Source: Selenomonadaceae bacterium (lineage in GTDB: Bacteria; Bacillota; Negativicutes; Selenomonadales; Selenomonadaceae). From it: DNA of 64,000 nucleotides. The notes under the pieces were generated by a model that searched no databases, had not been told where the DNA came from, and saw only the letters and a list, made by a program, of their open reading frames with translations. This document shows positions 15,300 through 23,214 of this stretch, piece after piece (within the stretch, counting starts at the first letter, position 1; every line of letters starts with the position of its first letter). The translations under genes were made by a program, and so were the position numbers. The DNA lies in assembly GCA_017549815.1 (NCBI GenBank), contig JAFYNH010000049.1:1-64000 (forward strand), in the 5' to 3' direction.

Positions 15300-15980
15300 A
15301 TGAACGAAGAGGCACGATTATATTTGGAGGAAATAGAACAAATTCCGCTGTTAAGTGCGCAGGAATTTCATACGTTATTGCTTAGGTCGGCGGCGGGCGA
15401 CGAAAATGCACAAATGGAACTCGTCAACGCGAATTTGCGCCTCGTCGTCGATTGCGCCCGTAATTACGTCGGACAAGGTGCGCCATTCTCCGACTTGATT
15501 CAAGAAGGCAATATCGGACTCCTCAAGGCGGTAAAAAAATTCAGCACGAAGGGCGCGGCAACCTTTACCGAATACGCGCAGGAGTGCATTGAGGCGGCGA
15601 TAGTACACGGTCTGCGCGAACTCAAAACGGAAGAAACTTTGTTGCTCGACACGCCGATAGAAAAGAGCGCGTACAACGACGAGGAAGATTACGTTGAAGG
15701 CATGACATTAGCCGACTTGCTGGCGGACGAGGAAACGCCTAAGGCTTTAGACAGGTTAAATCGTTCGCAACTGATTGAATTCCTGCGCGAGGCAATGAAA
15801 GTGCTGACCATGCGCGAGAAAAAAATTTTAGTACTGCGTTTCGGCTTAGATAACAGACGCGCTTGCACAACAGAGGAAGTCGCGAGAATTTTAAAAATTA
15901 GTCCTGAAACCCTTCGCGCAATCGAGGCAAATGCTTTAAAAAAGTTGAGCCGTTCGGAACGTCTTAAAGAATTTAACTGA
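15300..15980 (+). CDS. Small sigma-70 family factor
   Basis: A 226-residue sigma factor. ATG 15300 was chosen because AAGGCGG is at proper spacing; two in-frame GTG codons lie just before it. Region 1.2/2 (NEEARLYLEEIEQIPLLSAQ; LVNANLRLVVDCARNYVGQG; FSDLIQEGNIGLLKAVKKF) is close to RpoD. Region 2.3/2.4, however, reads TFTEYAQECIEAAIVHGLRE, without the paired tryptophans of RpoD, more like sporulation-type factors. Region 4 (LTMREKKILVLRFGLDNRRA; TTEEVARILKISPETLRAIE) is complete. A large part of region 3 is missing or short. It is probably an alternative or accessory sigma factor downstream of typA. Confidence 0.82.
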   Translation: MNEEARLYLEEIEQIPLLSAQEFHTLLLRSAAGDENAQMELVNANLRLVVDCARNYVGQGAPFSDLIQEGNIGLLKAVKKFSTKGAATFTEYAQECIEAAIVHGLRELKTEETLLLDTPIEKSAYNDEEDYVEGMTLADLLADEETPKALDRLNRSQLIEFLREAMKVLTMREKKILVLRFGLDNRRACTTEEVARILKISPETLRAIEANALKKLSRSERLKEFN

Positions 15981-16061
15981 AAAACGCTTTAGGAAAATCG
16001 CGCCGTTATAGCAACTCAAAGGGTTTCACCGAATAATATGAAAACTTTTTGAAAAAAACCT

Positions 16062-16090
16062 TTGCAATTTATAAAAGGGTATGCTAGAAT
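16062..16090 (+). promoter_or_regulatory. Promoter of sepF
   Basis: TTGCAA (16062-16067) and TAGAAT (16085-16090) are 17 bases apart, 37 bases upstream of the sepF start. Confidence 0.6.
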
Positions 16091-16126
16091 GTGCGCATGA
16101 AATTATAAAGCGGAAGGACGATATTA

Positions 16127-16762
16127 ATGGTAGTGTTGGACTGGATAAGGAAAATAACGGATATAATAATGCCGATGGAAAACGTTCCCGACGACGAAGA
16201 AGTTAAAGAGACTAAGAAAACCGAGACAAAAGAGCCGGAAAAAATAACAGAAAAACCCGTCGAGGCAAAATCGGCGGAACAATTTGAAACACCCGCGCAG
16301 AAAAATCAACCGCTTATGCAAAACTTCCAAGCAGAAAAACAAGTAGCAAGCGGCGGCATGGGCGGTTTCACAAGAACAAGAGTAAGTACGTCGGAAAACG
16401 GAGTAACATCGGTGGGCGGAATGCGTCTTGAAGCCTATGCGTCAGAGGCGTCAGTACGTCCGAGCTTGGCTGTGGTTAAGACGCCGCAGGTAACTATGAA
16501 AATTTACAGCCCGACAAAATACGACGAACAAGTAAAAGCAATCGGACAAGATTTAATAAAGCGCAATTCGGTAGTCGTGAACTATGAAGGCATGGACGCA
16601 AGTTCCCAACAACGTATCTGCGACTTCGTATTGGGCGTGGTTTACACGATAAACGGACATGTCGAAATGATAACGAACAAAATAATCTTATACGTGCCAG
16701 AGGGCTTTGAAGTGGAAAGTGCCCAAGTAGCAATGGCGGCAAAAATGCGAAGGTATAACTAA
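16127..16762 (+). CDS. sepF: Cell division protein SepF
   Basis: A 211-residue protein of the SepF family, which anchors FtsZ rings at the membrane and assists septum formation. The N-terminus (MVVLDWIRKITDIIMPM) is the amphipathic membrane-binding helix. A charged, low-complexity linker (about residues 20-70) follows, with many Lys/Glu residues. The C-terminal domain from about residue 125 (YSPTKYDEQVKAIGQDLIKR, VVVNYEGMD, QRICDFVLGVVYTINGHVEM) is the conserved FtsZ-binding fold. The linker is longer than in Bacillus. GGAAGGA precedes ATG 16127. A terminator follows directly. Confidence 0.93.
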   Translation: MVVLDWIRKITDIIMPMENVPDDEEVKETKKTETKEPEKITEKPVEAKSAEQFETPAQKNQPLMQNFQAEKQVASGGMGGFTRTRVSTSENGVTSVGGMRLEAYASEASVRPSLAVVKTPQVTMKIYSPTKYDEQVKAIGQDLIKRNSVVVNYEGMDASSQQRICDFVLGVVYTINGHVEMITNKIILYVPEGFEVESAQVAMAAKMRRYN

Positions 16763-16782
16763 AGACAAGGCTAAAAATAAAT

Positions 16783-16806
16783 CGGGCAGAAAGCCCGTTT
16801 TTTTTT
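16783..16806 (+). terminator. Terminator after sepF
   Basis: CGGGC-AGAAA-GCCCG (16783-16797) followed by nine T bases. The ribosome site of the next gene lies 3 bases beyond the T-run, so speA needs readthrough or an internal promoter. Confidence 0.85.
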
Positions 16807-16822
16807 CCTAAGGAGAAAAGTC

Positions 16823-18271
16823 ATGAAATATTTAACGCAGGAACGCGCTCCGATAATGGAAGCGTTGGAACGAATGAAGGCGGCGCGTTTAGTACCGTTC
16901 GACGTGCCGGGACATAAGCGCGGGCGCGGTAATGCCGACTTAATGGAATTTTTAGGACAGCGTTGCCTTGACGTAGATGTTAATTCTATGAAACCGCTGG
17001 ATAATTTATGTCATCCGATTTCGGTAATAAGGGACGCGGAAATTTTGGCGGCGCAAGCGTTCGGGGCAATGCATAGTTTCTTCATAACGGGCGGCACGAC
17101 GCAAGCAGTACAAACAATGATATTAGCGGTTTGCAAGCCCGGTGACAAAATAATTTTACCGCGCAACGTCCACAGGTCGGCGATTAACGCGATGATTCTC
17201 TGCGGAGCCGTTCCCGTTTACGTCAATCCTCAAGTCGATGAGCGGCTAGGAATTTCGCTGGGTATGAAGGTTGAAGAAATTATCGCGGCGATAAAGTCTA
17301 ATCCCGACGCAAAGGCGGTTTTGGTGAACAATCCGACTTACTACGGGATTTGCTCCGACATAGCGACGATAACTAAAGTAGCGCATGAACACGGCATGAA
17401 AGTTTTAGCGGACGAGGCGCACGGCACGCATTTTTATTTCAATAAAAAATTACCGCCTTCGGCAATGAGTGTTGGCGCGGATATGGCGGCAGTCTCAATG
17501 CATAAATCAGGCGGCTCCTTAACGCAAAGTTCGTTGCTGTTGACGGGTGAAAATATCAATGCGGGCTACGTTCACCAGATACTGAACTTGACGCAGACGA
17601 CAAGCGGCAGTTATTTATTGATGTCAAGCTTAGATATATCGCGGAGGAATTTGGCTCTGCGCGGCGAGGAAATTTTTGACAAAGTTATCGAGCTTGTCGA
17701 ATACGCCCGCAACGAAATAAATTATTTAGGCGGCTGGTATGCTTATGGAAAGGAGCTTATCGACAACGGCGCAGTTTATGACTTCGACATAACTAAGCTG
17801 TCGATTTACACGCGGGCGGTTGGTTTGGCGGGCGTTGAAGTTTATGACATTCTGCGCGACGAATACGATATTCAGCTGGAATTCGGCGACATAGCGAACA
17901 TTTTGGCTTATGTTTCGGTTGGCGACCGCGTTAAAGACATTGAACGGCTGGTTAGCGCGTTAGCTGATGTTAAGCGGATTTATAGGAAAGACCCTGCGCG
18001 GCTGATGAAAGTTGAATACATTGCGCCGATAGTCGACGCCACGCCGAAGGAAGCTTTTTATTCGGCGAAAAAATCATTGCCGATAGCTGAAACGGTCGGT
18101 GAGACGGCGGCAGAATTTTTAATGTGCTATCCGCCCGGCATTCCGATATTGGCTCCCGGCGAGAGGATAACCAAAGAAATTCTGGATTATATTCGCTACG
18201 CCAAGCGCAAGGGTTGCCAAATGACTGGCCCCGAAGATATGACGATTAAAAATTTGCAAGTTATGACGTAA
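16823..18271 (+). CDS. Orn/Lys/Arg decarboxylase, aspartate aminotransferase fold (SpeA-like)
   Basis: A 482-residue PLP enzyme of the Bacillus SpeA / lysine-arginine decarboxylase group, cytosolic, making a polyamine precursor (agmatine or cadaverine). The N-terminal PGHKRG (29-34) is diagnostic. FITGGTTQAVQ (87-97) binds the cofactor phosphate, DEAHGTH (197-203) holds the PLP-ring Asp, and MHKSGGSLTQSS contains the Schiff-base Lys228. The C-terminal domain (CYPPGIPILAPGE) is present. Length is normal for the short form. The spermidine synthase gene follows 235 bases later, so the two make one polyamine route. The substrate cannot be settled from sequence alone, so I give no symbol. Confidence 0.9.
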   Translation: MKYLTQERAPIMEALERMKAARLVPFDVPGHKRGRGNADLMEFLGQRCLDVDVNSMKPLDNLCHPISVIRDAEILAAQAFGAMHSFFITGGTTQAVQTMILAVCKPGDKIILPRNVHRSAINAMILCGAVPVYVNPQVDERLGISLGMKVEEIIAAIKSNPDAKAVLVNNPTYYGICSDIATITKVAHEHGMKVLADEAHGTHFYFNKKLPPSAMSVGADMAAVSMHKSGGSLTQSSLLLTGENINAGYVHQILNLTQTTSGSYLLMSSLDISRRNLALRGEEIFDKVIELVEYARNEINYLGGWYAYGKELIDNGAVYDFDITKLSIYTRAVGLAGVEVYDILRDEYDIQLEFGDIANILAYVSVGDRVKDIERLVSALADVKRIYRKDPARLMKVEYIAPIVDATPKEAFYSAKKSLPIAETVGETAAEFLMCYPPGIPILAPGERITKEILDYIRYAKRKGCQMTGPEDMTIKNLQVMT

Positions 18272-18452
18272 AATTTTCCTTAAGGTAAGCAATCATACGC
18301 TTGAGGTCTTTGAGGTCTTGGCGAATCGCGCTGATAGTTTCATTGAGCTTTTGCAAGTTGTATTCGTCCTGACGAATTTGCTCGCGCAGATTATGCAAAG
18401 TAATTTCTCGCTCGGAGCGTTGAGCGTAAAATTTTTGAAGAAGTTCATTCAT
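18261..18452 (-). CDS. 63-residue coiled-coil protein
   Basis: A short minus-strand gene between the decarboxylase and speE, overlapping the end of the former by 11 bases. ATG 18452 has AAGGAG eight bases upstream. The whole product is one long charged helix with heptad-like hydrophobics (LHNLREQIRQDEYNLQKLNE, then ISAIRQDLKDLKRMIAYLKE). It may be a small coiled-coil adaptor or could be a spurious frame. I recognise no family. Confidence 0.5.
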   Translation of the reverse strand: MNELLQKFYAQRSEREITLHNLREQIRQDEYNLQKLNETISAIRQDLKDLKRMIAYLKENFTS

Positions 18453-18505
18453 GATAATCACTCCTTGCGAAGATTATATCATAAAAATTTTTAGGAGGAT
18501 TCAAA

Positions 18506-19357
18506 ATGGAGCTGTGGTTTAGCGAACAACATACGCCGAACGTGCGCTTTTCGTTGAAGGTGGACAAGCAACTTTTCAGCGAAGTCAGCGAATTTCAGCG
18601 CGTAGATATATTTGATTCGGCGGAATTCGGGCGGGTCTTGGTATTGGACGGACGAATCATGATAACCGAGCGCGACGAATTCATTTATCACGAAATGATA
18701 ACGCATGTGCCGATGTGCGTAAATCCCGCGATAAAAAAGGTTTTATTGGTGGGAGGCGGTGACGGAGGCTCTGCGCGGGAGCTTTTGAAGTACGAGACGA
18801 TAGAAAAAATTGACTTGGTGGAGATAGATGAATCAGTCGTGCGGGGCTGTCGAAAATTTATTCCTCAAACAGCGGCTTGTCTGGATAATCCACGAGTGGA
18901 AATATTTTTCGCGGACGGCTTGAAATTTATCCGCCGCAAGACTGACGAATACGACTTGATTATCATTGATTCGACTGACCCATTTGGCGCGGGCGAGGGT
19001 TTATTTACTAAAGAATTTTACGGCAACTGCTTTAATGCTCTGAATGCTGGCGGCATTATGGTTAATCAACACGAGAATCCTTTTTACAATCGGGACGTAG
19101 CGGCAATGCAAAAGGCGCATAGAAGGTTGACAGGCTCCTTTCCGATTGTTCGCGTTTATCAAATTCACATACCGACTTATCCAGCGGGGCAATGGCTTTT
19201 CGGTTTCGCGTCGAAAAAATTTCACCCGACAAACGCAGTCGATTTCGCCCATTGGAATTCGCTCAACTTACAAACGCGATACTACAACACGAAAATTCAC
19301 GGCGGAGCATTTGCCTTGCCAACCTATGTAATGAAAAGTTTGCTAGCCGCTGAATAA
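18506..19357 (+). CDS. speE: Polyamine aminopropyltransferase (spermidine synthase)
   Basis: A 283-residue SAM-fold enzyme that transfers aminopropyl from decarboxylated SAM to a diamine. The N-terminal strand domain (LWFSEQHTPNVRFSLKVD) leads to DEFIYHEMITHVP (57-69), the Gly-rich LVGGGDGGSARELLKY (81-96), the acidic VEIDESVV, and DSTDPFGAGEGLF with the catalytic Asp. WLFGFASKK matches the conserved C-terminal strand. TTAGGAGG precedes ATG 18506. It lies near the decarboxylase gene, so together they give a putrescine- or cadaverine-type to spermidine-type pathway. No SAM decarboxylase gene is visible here. Confidence 0.94.
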   Translation: MELWFSEQHTPNVRFSLKVDKQLFSEVSEFQRVDIFDSAEFGRVLVLDGRIMITERDEFIYHEMITHVPMCVNPAIKKVLLVGGGDGGSARELLKYETIEKIDLVEIDESVVRGCRKFIPQTAACLDNPRVEIFFADGLKFIRRKTDEYDLIIIDSTDPFGAGEGLFTKEFYGNCFNALNAGGIMVNQHENPFYNRDVAAMQKAHRRLTGSFPIVRVYQIHIPTYPAGQWLFGFASKKFHPTNAVDFAHWNSLNLQTRYYNTKIHGGAFALPTYVMKSLLAAE

Positions 19358-19375
19358 ATTTTTAAAGGAGAAAGA

Positions 19376-19567
19376 TGTTTGCTTAGTGTTGAAGGAGTTG
19401 AGCAAACGCTTGAACAGACCTTGCTCGAACTAAACTCGCAAATACTACGAAAGGACGGTACTAAAGTAAAAAGTAGCCTGAAGCCTTCGGGTAACAGGGT
19501 AGGGGCTGTTTGGCTCAGCCTTTGAGCATTTATGTTCTCAAGAATCCCCTTTGGGGAGTGTCAATAC
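19376..19567 (+). pseudogene. 3' remnant of an IS200/IS605-type tnpB with right end
   Basis: A frame from 19376 to the stop at 19523-19525 reads VEGVEQTLEQTLLELNSQIL, then RKDGTKVKSSLKPSGNRVGA, like the variable C-terminal tail of TnpB/OrfB proteins; everything upstream is missing. After the stop comes AAGAATCCCCTTTGGGGAGTGTCAAT, written here in two parts: a five-pair stem TCCCC-TTT-GGGGA and the TGTCAAT end shared with the three intact elements nearby. I infer a decayed IS200/IS605 insertion. The protein match is weak; the shared right end is the stronger evidence. Confidence 0.5.
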
Positions 19568-19627
19568 GTCGGTGCTAAGGAAATTAACAGAAATTCTATG
19601 ATTGAAGCTGTTTTAACAAATTGTTAT

Positions 19628-19807
19628 CATCCGCGCCGTAAGAGTATATAAGGCGCATTTGACTAATTGGAAATTAAGTTGTAGTATATTTGCACTACCG
19701 TGGGGCACACGGGAAGTCACGCTTGTGGAGACCATGTAAGACGCAACTACGGCGCAACGGTCGTTGAAGCAAGAATCCCTCCGGCTTTAGCCGTGGAGAA
19801 TGTCAAT
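19628..19807 (+). mobile_element. Solitary 180-bp IS200/IS605-end or omega-RNA-like element, copy 1
   Basis: Starts right after a TTAT target-like sequence and ends in TGTCAAT. The left part has a hairpin (GCGCC...GGCGC), and the right part contains GTCGTTGAAGCAAGAATCCC and a CCGGCTTTAGCCG hairpin, the features of IS200/IS605 right ends and of TnpB omega-RNA 3' ends. No TnpB or TnpA is encoded. It ends 15 bases before the ubiD start codon, so the ubiD ribosome site immediately follows it. The RNA role is inferred. Confidence 0.75.
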
Positions 19808-19822
19808 TGTCGGAGGAAATAA

Positions 19823-21277
19823 ATGGCTTATAAAGATTTACGCGAATTCATAGAGGAATTGGAGCGTCGACAATTGCTCAAGCGAATAAAAATTCCTATC
19901 GACGCGGAACTTGAGATAACCGAGATAACCGACCGCGTTTCAAAGTTCAAAGACAGTCGCAACGTCGCTTTGCTATTTGAAAATGTTCGCGGCTACGACA
20001 TGCCCGTTTTGATTAATGCGTTCGGCAGTTATGAGCGAATGGCTCTTGCGCTGGGCGTGGAGAAATTGGACGACGCGGCGGACGATATTCGCGAGATTAT
20101 GAAATTGCCTTATCTGTCGTTTAAGAATCGCTCGAATATTTTTTCTATCGTCTCAACCGCGCACAAGGCGATTAATTTTCCTAAGTACGTCAAGAACGCG
20201 CCCTGCCAAGAAGTCGTCGAAGTCAATCCGTCGCTCGATAAAATTCCTATCTTGAAGTGTTGGCCAAAGGACGGCGGAGCCTTTATAACGTTGCCGCTTG
20301 TCTTTACCAAAAATCCTAAGACGGGCAAGCGCAATGTCGGCATGTATCGCCTGCAGAAATATGATTCGCGGACTACTGGTATGCATTGGCACATTCACAA
20401 GAACGGCGCAGAAAATTTCCGTGACGCGCAGACTTTAGGCGAAAATAAAATTGAGGCGGCAATTGCAATCGGCACCGACCCTGTTATCACTTATGCCGCG
20501 ACCGCACCTTTGCCCCGTGACGTTGATGAAATGGTATTCGCGGGCTTTCTTAGGAAAAAATCCGTCGAGCTGACTAAATGTAAGACTGTCGACCTTGAAG
20601 TTCCTGCGACTGCCGAAATTATTTTGGAAGGTTACGTTTCGACCGACGAACTCCGCCGCGAAGGTCCTTTTGGCGACCATACAGGTTATTATTCATTAGC
20701 TGATGATTATCCCGTTTTCCACGTCACTTGCATAACGCACAGGAAAAATCCGATTTACTTCGCGACCGTCGTTGGCAAGCCGCCTATGGAAGATTGTTAT
20801 ATGGCGAAGGCAACCGAAAGAATTTTCCTACCGCTCCTGCAACAGCTCCTGCCCGAAATTATCGATATTAATATGCCGCTTGAAGGCGTTTTCCATGATT
20901 GCGTTATCGTCTCGATAAAAAAAAGTTTCCCCATGCACGCCCGAAAAGTTATGCACGCACTCTGGGGACTTGGGCAGATGATGAACGTTAAGATGATTAT
21001 CGTCGTCGATTCGCATGTCAACGTTCAGGATTTAAGCGAGGTTGCTTGGCGCGTTTTTAATAATATTGACGCCGAACACGATTTGGAAATTGTTCACGGA
21101 CCTCTTGACGTGCTCGACCATTCGTCGCCTTATGCAAAGTGGGGCGCGAAACTCGGCATTGACGCAACTAAAACTTGGAAGGAAGAAGGTCATCTGCGCG
21201 AGTGGCCCGACGAAATAGAAATGTCGCCCGAAGTTAAAGCTCGCGTCGATTACCTGTGGAATTCGTTAGGACTATAA
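19823..21277 (+). CDS. UbiD family prenylated-FMN decarboxylase
   Basis: A 484-residue member of the UbiD family, which decarboxylates aromatic or unsaturated acids with prenylated FMN made by a UbiX partner (not in this window). Full-length hallmarks are present: the N-terminal DLREFIEELERRQLLKRI, the cofactor region (KCWPKDGGAFITLPLVFTKN, NVGMYRLQKYD), and RREGPFGDHTGYYS with the active-site Arg and Glu. The C-terminal domain (WGAKLGIDATKTW) is complete. The real substrate could be a quinone-pathway benzoate (ubiD/mqn types) or another acid. GGAGG lies 7 bases before ATG 19823 and adjoins the solitary element; a second copy of that element follows the gene. Confidence 0.9.
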   Translation: MAYKDLREFIEELERRQLLKRIKIPIDAELEITEITDRVSKFKDSRNVALLFENVRGYDMPVLINAFGSYERMALALGVEKLDDAADDIREIMKLPYLSFKNRSNIFSIVSTAHKAINFPKYVKNAPCQEVVEVNPSLDKIPILKCWPKDGGAFITLPLVFTKNPKTGKRNVGMYRLQKYDSRTTGMHWHIHKNGAENFRDAQTLGENKIEAAIAIGTDPVITYAATAPLPRDVDEMVFAGFLRKKSVELTKCKTVDLEVPATAEIILEGYVSTDELRREGPFGDHTGYYSLADDYPVFHVTCITHRKNPIYFATVVGKPPMEDCYMAKATERIFLPLLQQLLPEIIDINMPLEGVFHDCVIVSIKKSFPMHARKVMHALWGLGQMMNVKMIIVVDSHVNVQDLSEVAWRVFNNIDAEHDLEIVHGPLDVLDHSSPYAKWGAKLGIDATKTWKEEGHLREWPDEIEMSPEVKARVDYLWNSLGL

Positions 21278-21306
21278 AAAGCGTCGGGAAAAAATCTCGA
21301 CGCTTT
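21278..21306 (+). terminator. Hairpin downstream of ubiD
   Basis: AAAGCGTCG (21278-21286) and CGACGCTTT (21298-21306) form a nine-pair stem. No long T-run follows, so termination may be weak or need Rho. Confidence 0.5.
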
Positions 21307-21329
21307 AGACTGTAGACAAAGTCTTTTAT

Positions 21330-21509
21330 CATATGCGCCGTAAGAGTATATAAGGCGCATTTTACAAATTAAAAATTAAATCATATGATATGTGCACTAC
21401 CTTGGGACACACGGGAAGTCACGCTTGTGGAGACTATGTAAGACGCAACCTCGGCGCAACAGTCGTTGAAGCAAGAATCCCTCCGGCTTTAGCCGTGGGG
21501 AATGTCAAT
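21330..21509 (+). mobile_element. Solitary 180-bp IS200/IS605-end or omega-RNA-like element, copy 2
   Basis: Same length, orientation and structure as the copy upstream of ubiD. It follows TTAT at 21326-21329; the left stem ATGCGCC (21333-21339) pairs perfectly with GGCGCAT (21354-21360). The right part has GTCGTTGAAGCAAGAATCCC and a CCGGCTTTAGCCG hairpin and ends in TGTCAAT. It has more differences in the left third than copies 1 and 3 have from each other. It sits between the convergent genes ubiD and thrC. Confidence 0.75.
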
Positions 21510-21535
21510 CTAATTTCAAAGGTAAAAGCGAAGAA

Positions 21536-21575
21536 AGAAAAAAATCCCTCCGATTGAGAGGGATAATTTTTTTCC
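21536..21575 (-). terminator. Terminator of thrC
   Basis: ATCCCTC (21544-21550) pairs with GAGGGAT (21558-21564), with A-rich DNA on one side and T-rich on the other, so it can work in both directions. It lies about 20 bases after the thrC stop. Confidence 0.8.
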
Positions 21576-21584
21576 GCGCAGATT

Positions 21585-23093
21585 TTATTGAGCCGCGAAC
21601 TTCAAAACTCTTTCCGCCATTTCGTCCTTGTCGCAAACGTCCTCATGTAAAATTTTGGCGTCATGGAGTTCAGCAAGATTGCGCGGGATTTTAACGTTCG
21701 TTAAGTCGTTCAGCATTTTGAGTTGCGCAAATTCGTCAACGCCCTCAAGCGGCTGTTCAAGAGCCGTCAAAACCGCGCTTGTAAATTTGTACGGGCTGGC
21801 AGTCGAGGCAGTTAATATCGGCGTCGTATCTCTTGTCTTGCCGCGATACTTGCTCAATGCGCAGACTGAAACGGCGGTGTGAGTGTCGAGAAGATAGCCG
21901 AATGAATCGTAAACGCGCTTAATAAATTCTTGCGTCTCATCTTCGGTAACGTATTCCGCATAAAAAATTTTGTCGAGGCGAGCCTTAAGTTTCTTATCGA
22001 CTTTGTACTTGCCGAGCGTGTTCAATTCGGTCATGTAGCGGCTAACAAGTTTACAGTTGCCGTCGGTCTCGTGATAAAGCAGACGCTCAAGGTTGCTTGA
22101 AATTAAAATGTCCATTGACGGCGTAATCGTCTTGAAAAATTCCCGCTTGCGATTGTAAGTGCCCGTCGCGAAAAATTCCGTGAGGACGTTGTTAATGTTC
22201 GACGCGCAGATTAATTTCTTAACAGGCAAGCCCATTTTAAGCGCGTAATAAGCGGCGAGGATATTCCCAAAATTGCCCGTCGGTACGCTGATAATTATTT
22301 TCTCGCCGAGCTGAACTTGTTCCGCCTTTACGAGTTCGATATAACCCGAAAAATAGTAGGCGATTTGCGGGACGAGCCGCCCCCAGTTAATCGAATTCGC
22401 CGAGCTAAGTTTGACGTTTAACTTGTCGAGTTCTGCGCGGATTTTTTCGTCGCCAAAAATTTTCTTAACGCCGTTCTGCGCGTCGTCAAAATTGCCTCTG
22501 ACTGCCGTGACGTTTACATTCTTGCCGCGTTGAGTAACCATTTGGAGCCGCTGAATTTTGCTGACACCGCCGTCTGGATAAAAGACCATAACTTTAGTCT
22601 GAGGCACGTCCGCAAAGCCTGCTAATGCCGCCTTGCCCGTGTCGCCCGAAGTCGCAACTAAGATTAAAATTTCTTTTGTCTCGCCGACTTTCTTCAACGC
22701 CATGCGCATAAGATGCGGCAACATTTGGAGCGCAACATCTTTAAACGCGCTTGTCGGACCGTGCCAAAGTTCCATTGAGCCGACAGGAGCCACAGGATTT
22801 TTCGGGTCTTGAATCAAAATCGCAACTGGTACCCGCGCAGTTACGTCAAACCAGTTATAAGCCAACTCTACGCACTCGCCGATTTCATAGTCCGTGTAGT
22901 CCGTCAAAAATTTTCCCAAAAGCCAAGCCGAGCGTTCTTCGTAACGTTTATCTTTCAGCGCGTCTATTTCTTCGAGCGTGACTTTAGGAATTTTCTCTGG
23001 AACAAAAAGTCCGCCGTCAGCCGCCAACCCTTGAAGAATCGCCTCCGCCGAATCCACTGGCTGAATTTTTGAGCGTGTACTCGTGTATTTCAT
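21585..23093 (-). CDS. thrC: Threonine synthase
   Basis: A 502-residue PLP enzyme that converts O-phosphohomoserine to threonine. The N-terminus MKYTSTRSK is typical of the long bacterial class, GPTSAFKD contains the Schiff-base Lys, LVATSGDTGKAAL the phosphate-binding loop, and SVPTGNFGNILAAYYA the cofactor-phosphate loop. The length fits the fungal-like/E. coli-like long class. It lies alone on the minus strand and is divergent from ftsX. The intergenic region (23094-23214) has no leader I can recognise as a threonine attenuator. Confidence 0.95.
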   Translation of the reverse strand: MKYTSTRSKIQPVDSAEAILQGLAADGGLFVPEKIPKVTLEEIDALKDKRYEERSAWLLGKFLTDYTDYEIGECVELAYNWFDVTARVPVAILIQDPKNPVAPVGSMELWHGPTSAFKDVALQMLPHLMRMALKKVGETKEILILVATSGDTGKAALAGFADVPQTKVMVFYPDGGVSKIQRLQMVTQRGKNVNVTAVRGNFDDAQNGVKKIFGDEKIRAELDKLNVKLSSANSINWGRLVPQIAYYFSGYIELVKAEQVQLGEKIIISVPTGNFGNILAAYYALKMGLPVKKLICASNINNVLTEFFATGTYNRKREFFKTITPSMDILISSNLERLLYHETDGNCKLVSRYMTELNTLGKYKVDKKLKARLDKIFYAEYVTEDETQEFIKRVYDSFGYLLDTHTAVSVCALSKYRGKTRDTTPILTASTASPYKFTSAVLTALEQPLEGVDEFAQLKMLNDLTNVKIPRNLAELHDAKILHEDVCDKDEMAERVLKFAAQ

Positions 23094-23153
23094 GAAAATT
23101 TCTCCTTTAAATTTATCCTATTTAAACCGCCTTGCGAATTCTACCACACAAAA

Positions 23154-23182
23154 TAGGCAATGCCAAATTTTTATGTTATAAT
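23154..23182 (+). promoter_or_regulatory. Possible promoter of ftsX
   Basis: A perfect TATAAT at 23177-23182 lies 32 bases upstream of the start; the -35 candidate at 17 bases (TAGGCA) is poor. Confidence 0.45.
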
Positions 23183-23214
23183 CAGCGACAACTTTAATCT
23201 TTGGGAGTGGTTCA

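Noticed and set aside
19628-19807. HEARO / IscB-type omega-RNA
   Set aside because: The right end with AAGAATCCC, a short hairpin and TGTCAA fits IS200/IS605 TnpB elements better, and no IscB-like gene is near.
23094-23214. T-box or threonine leader upstream of thrC
   Set aside because: The region is short and shows no specifier loop, no T-box sequence and no Thr-rich leader peptide.
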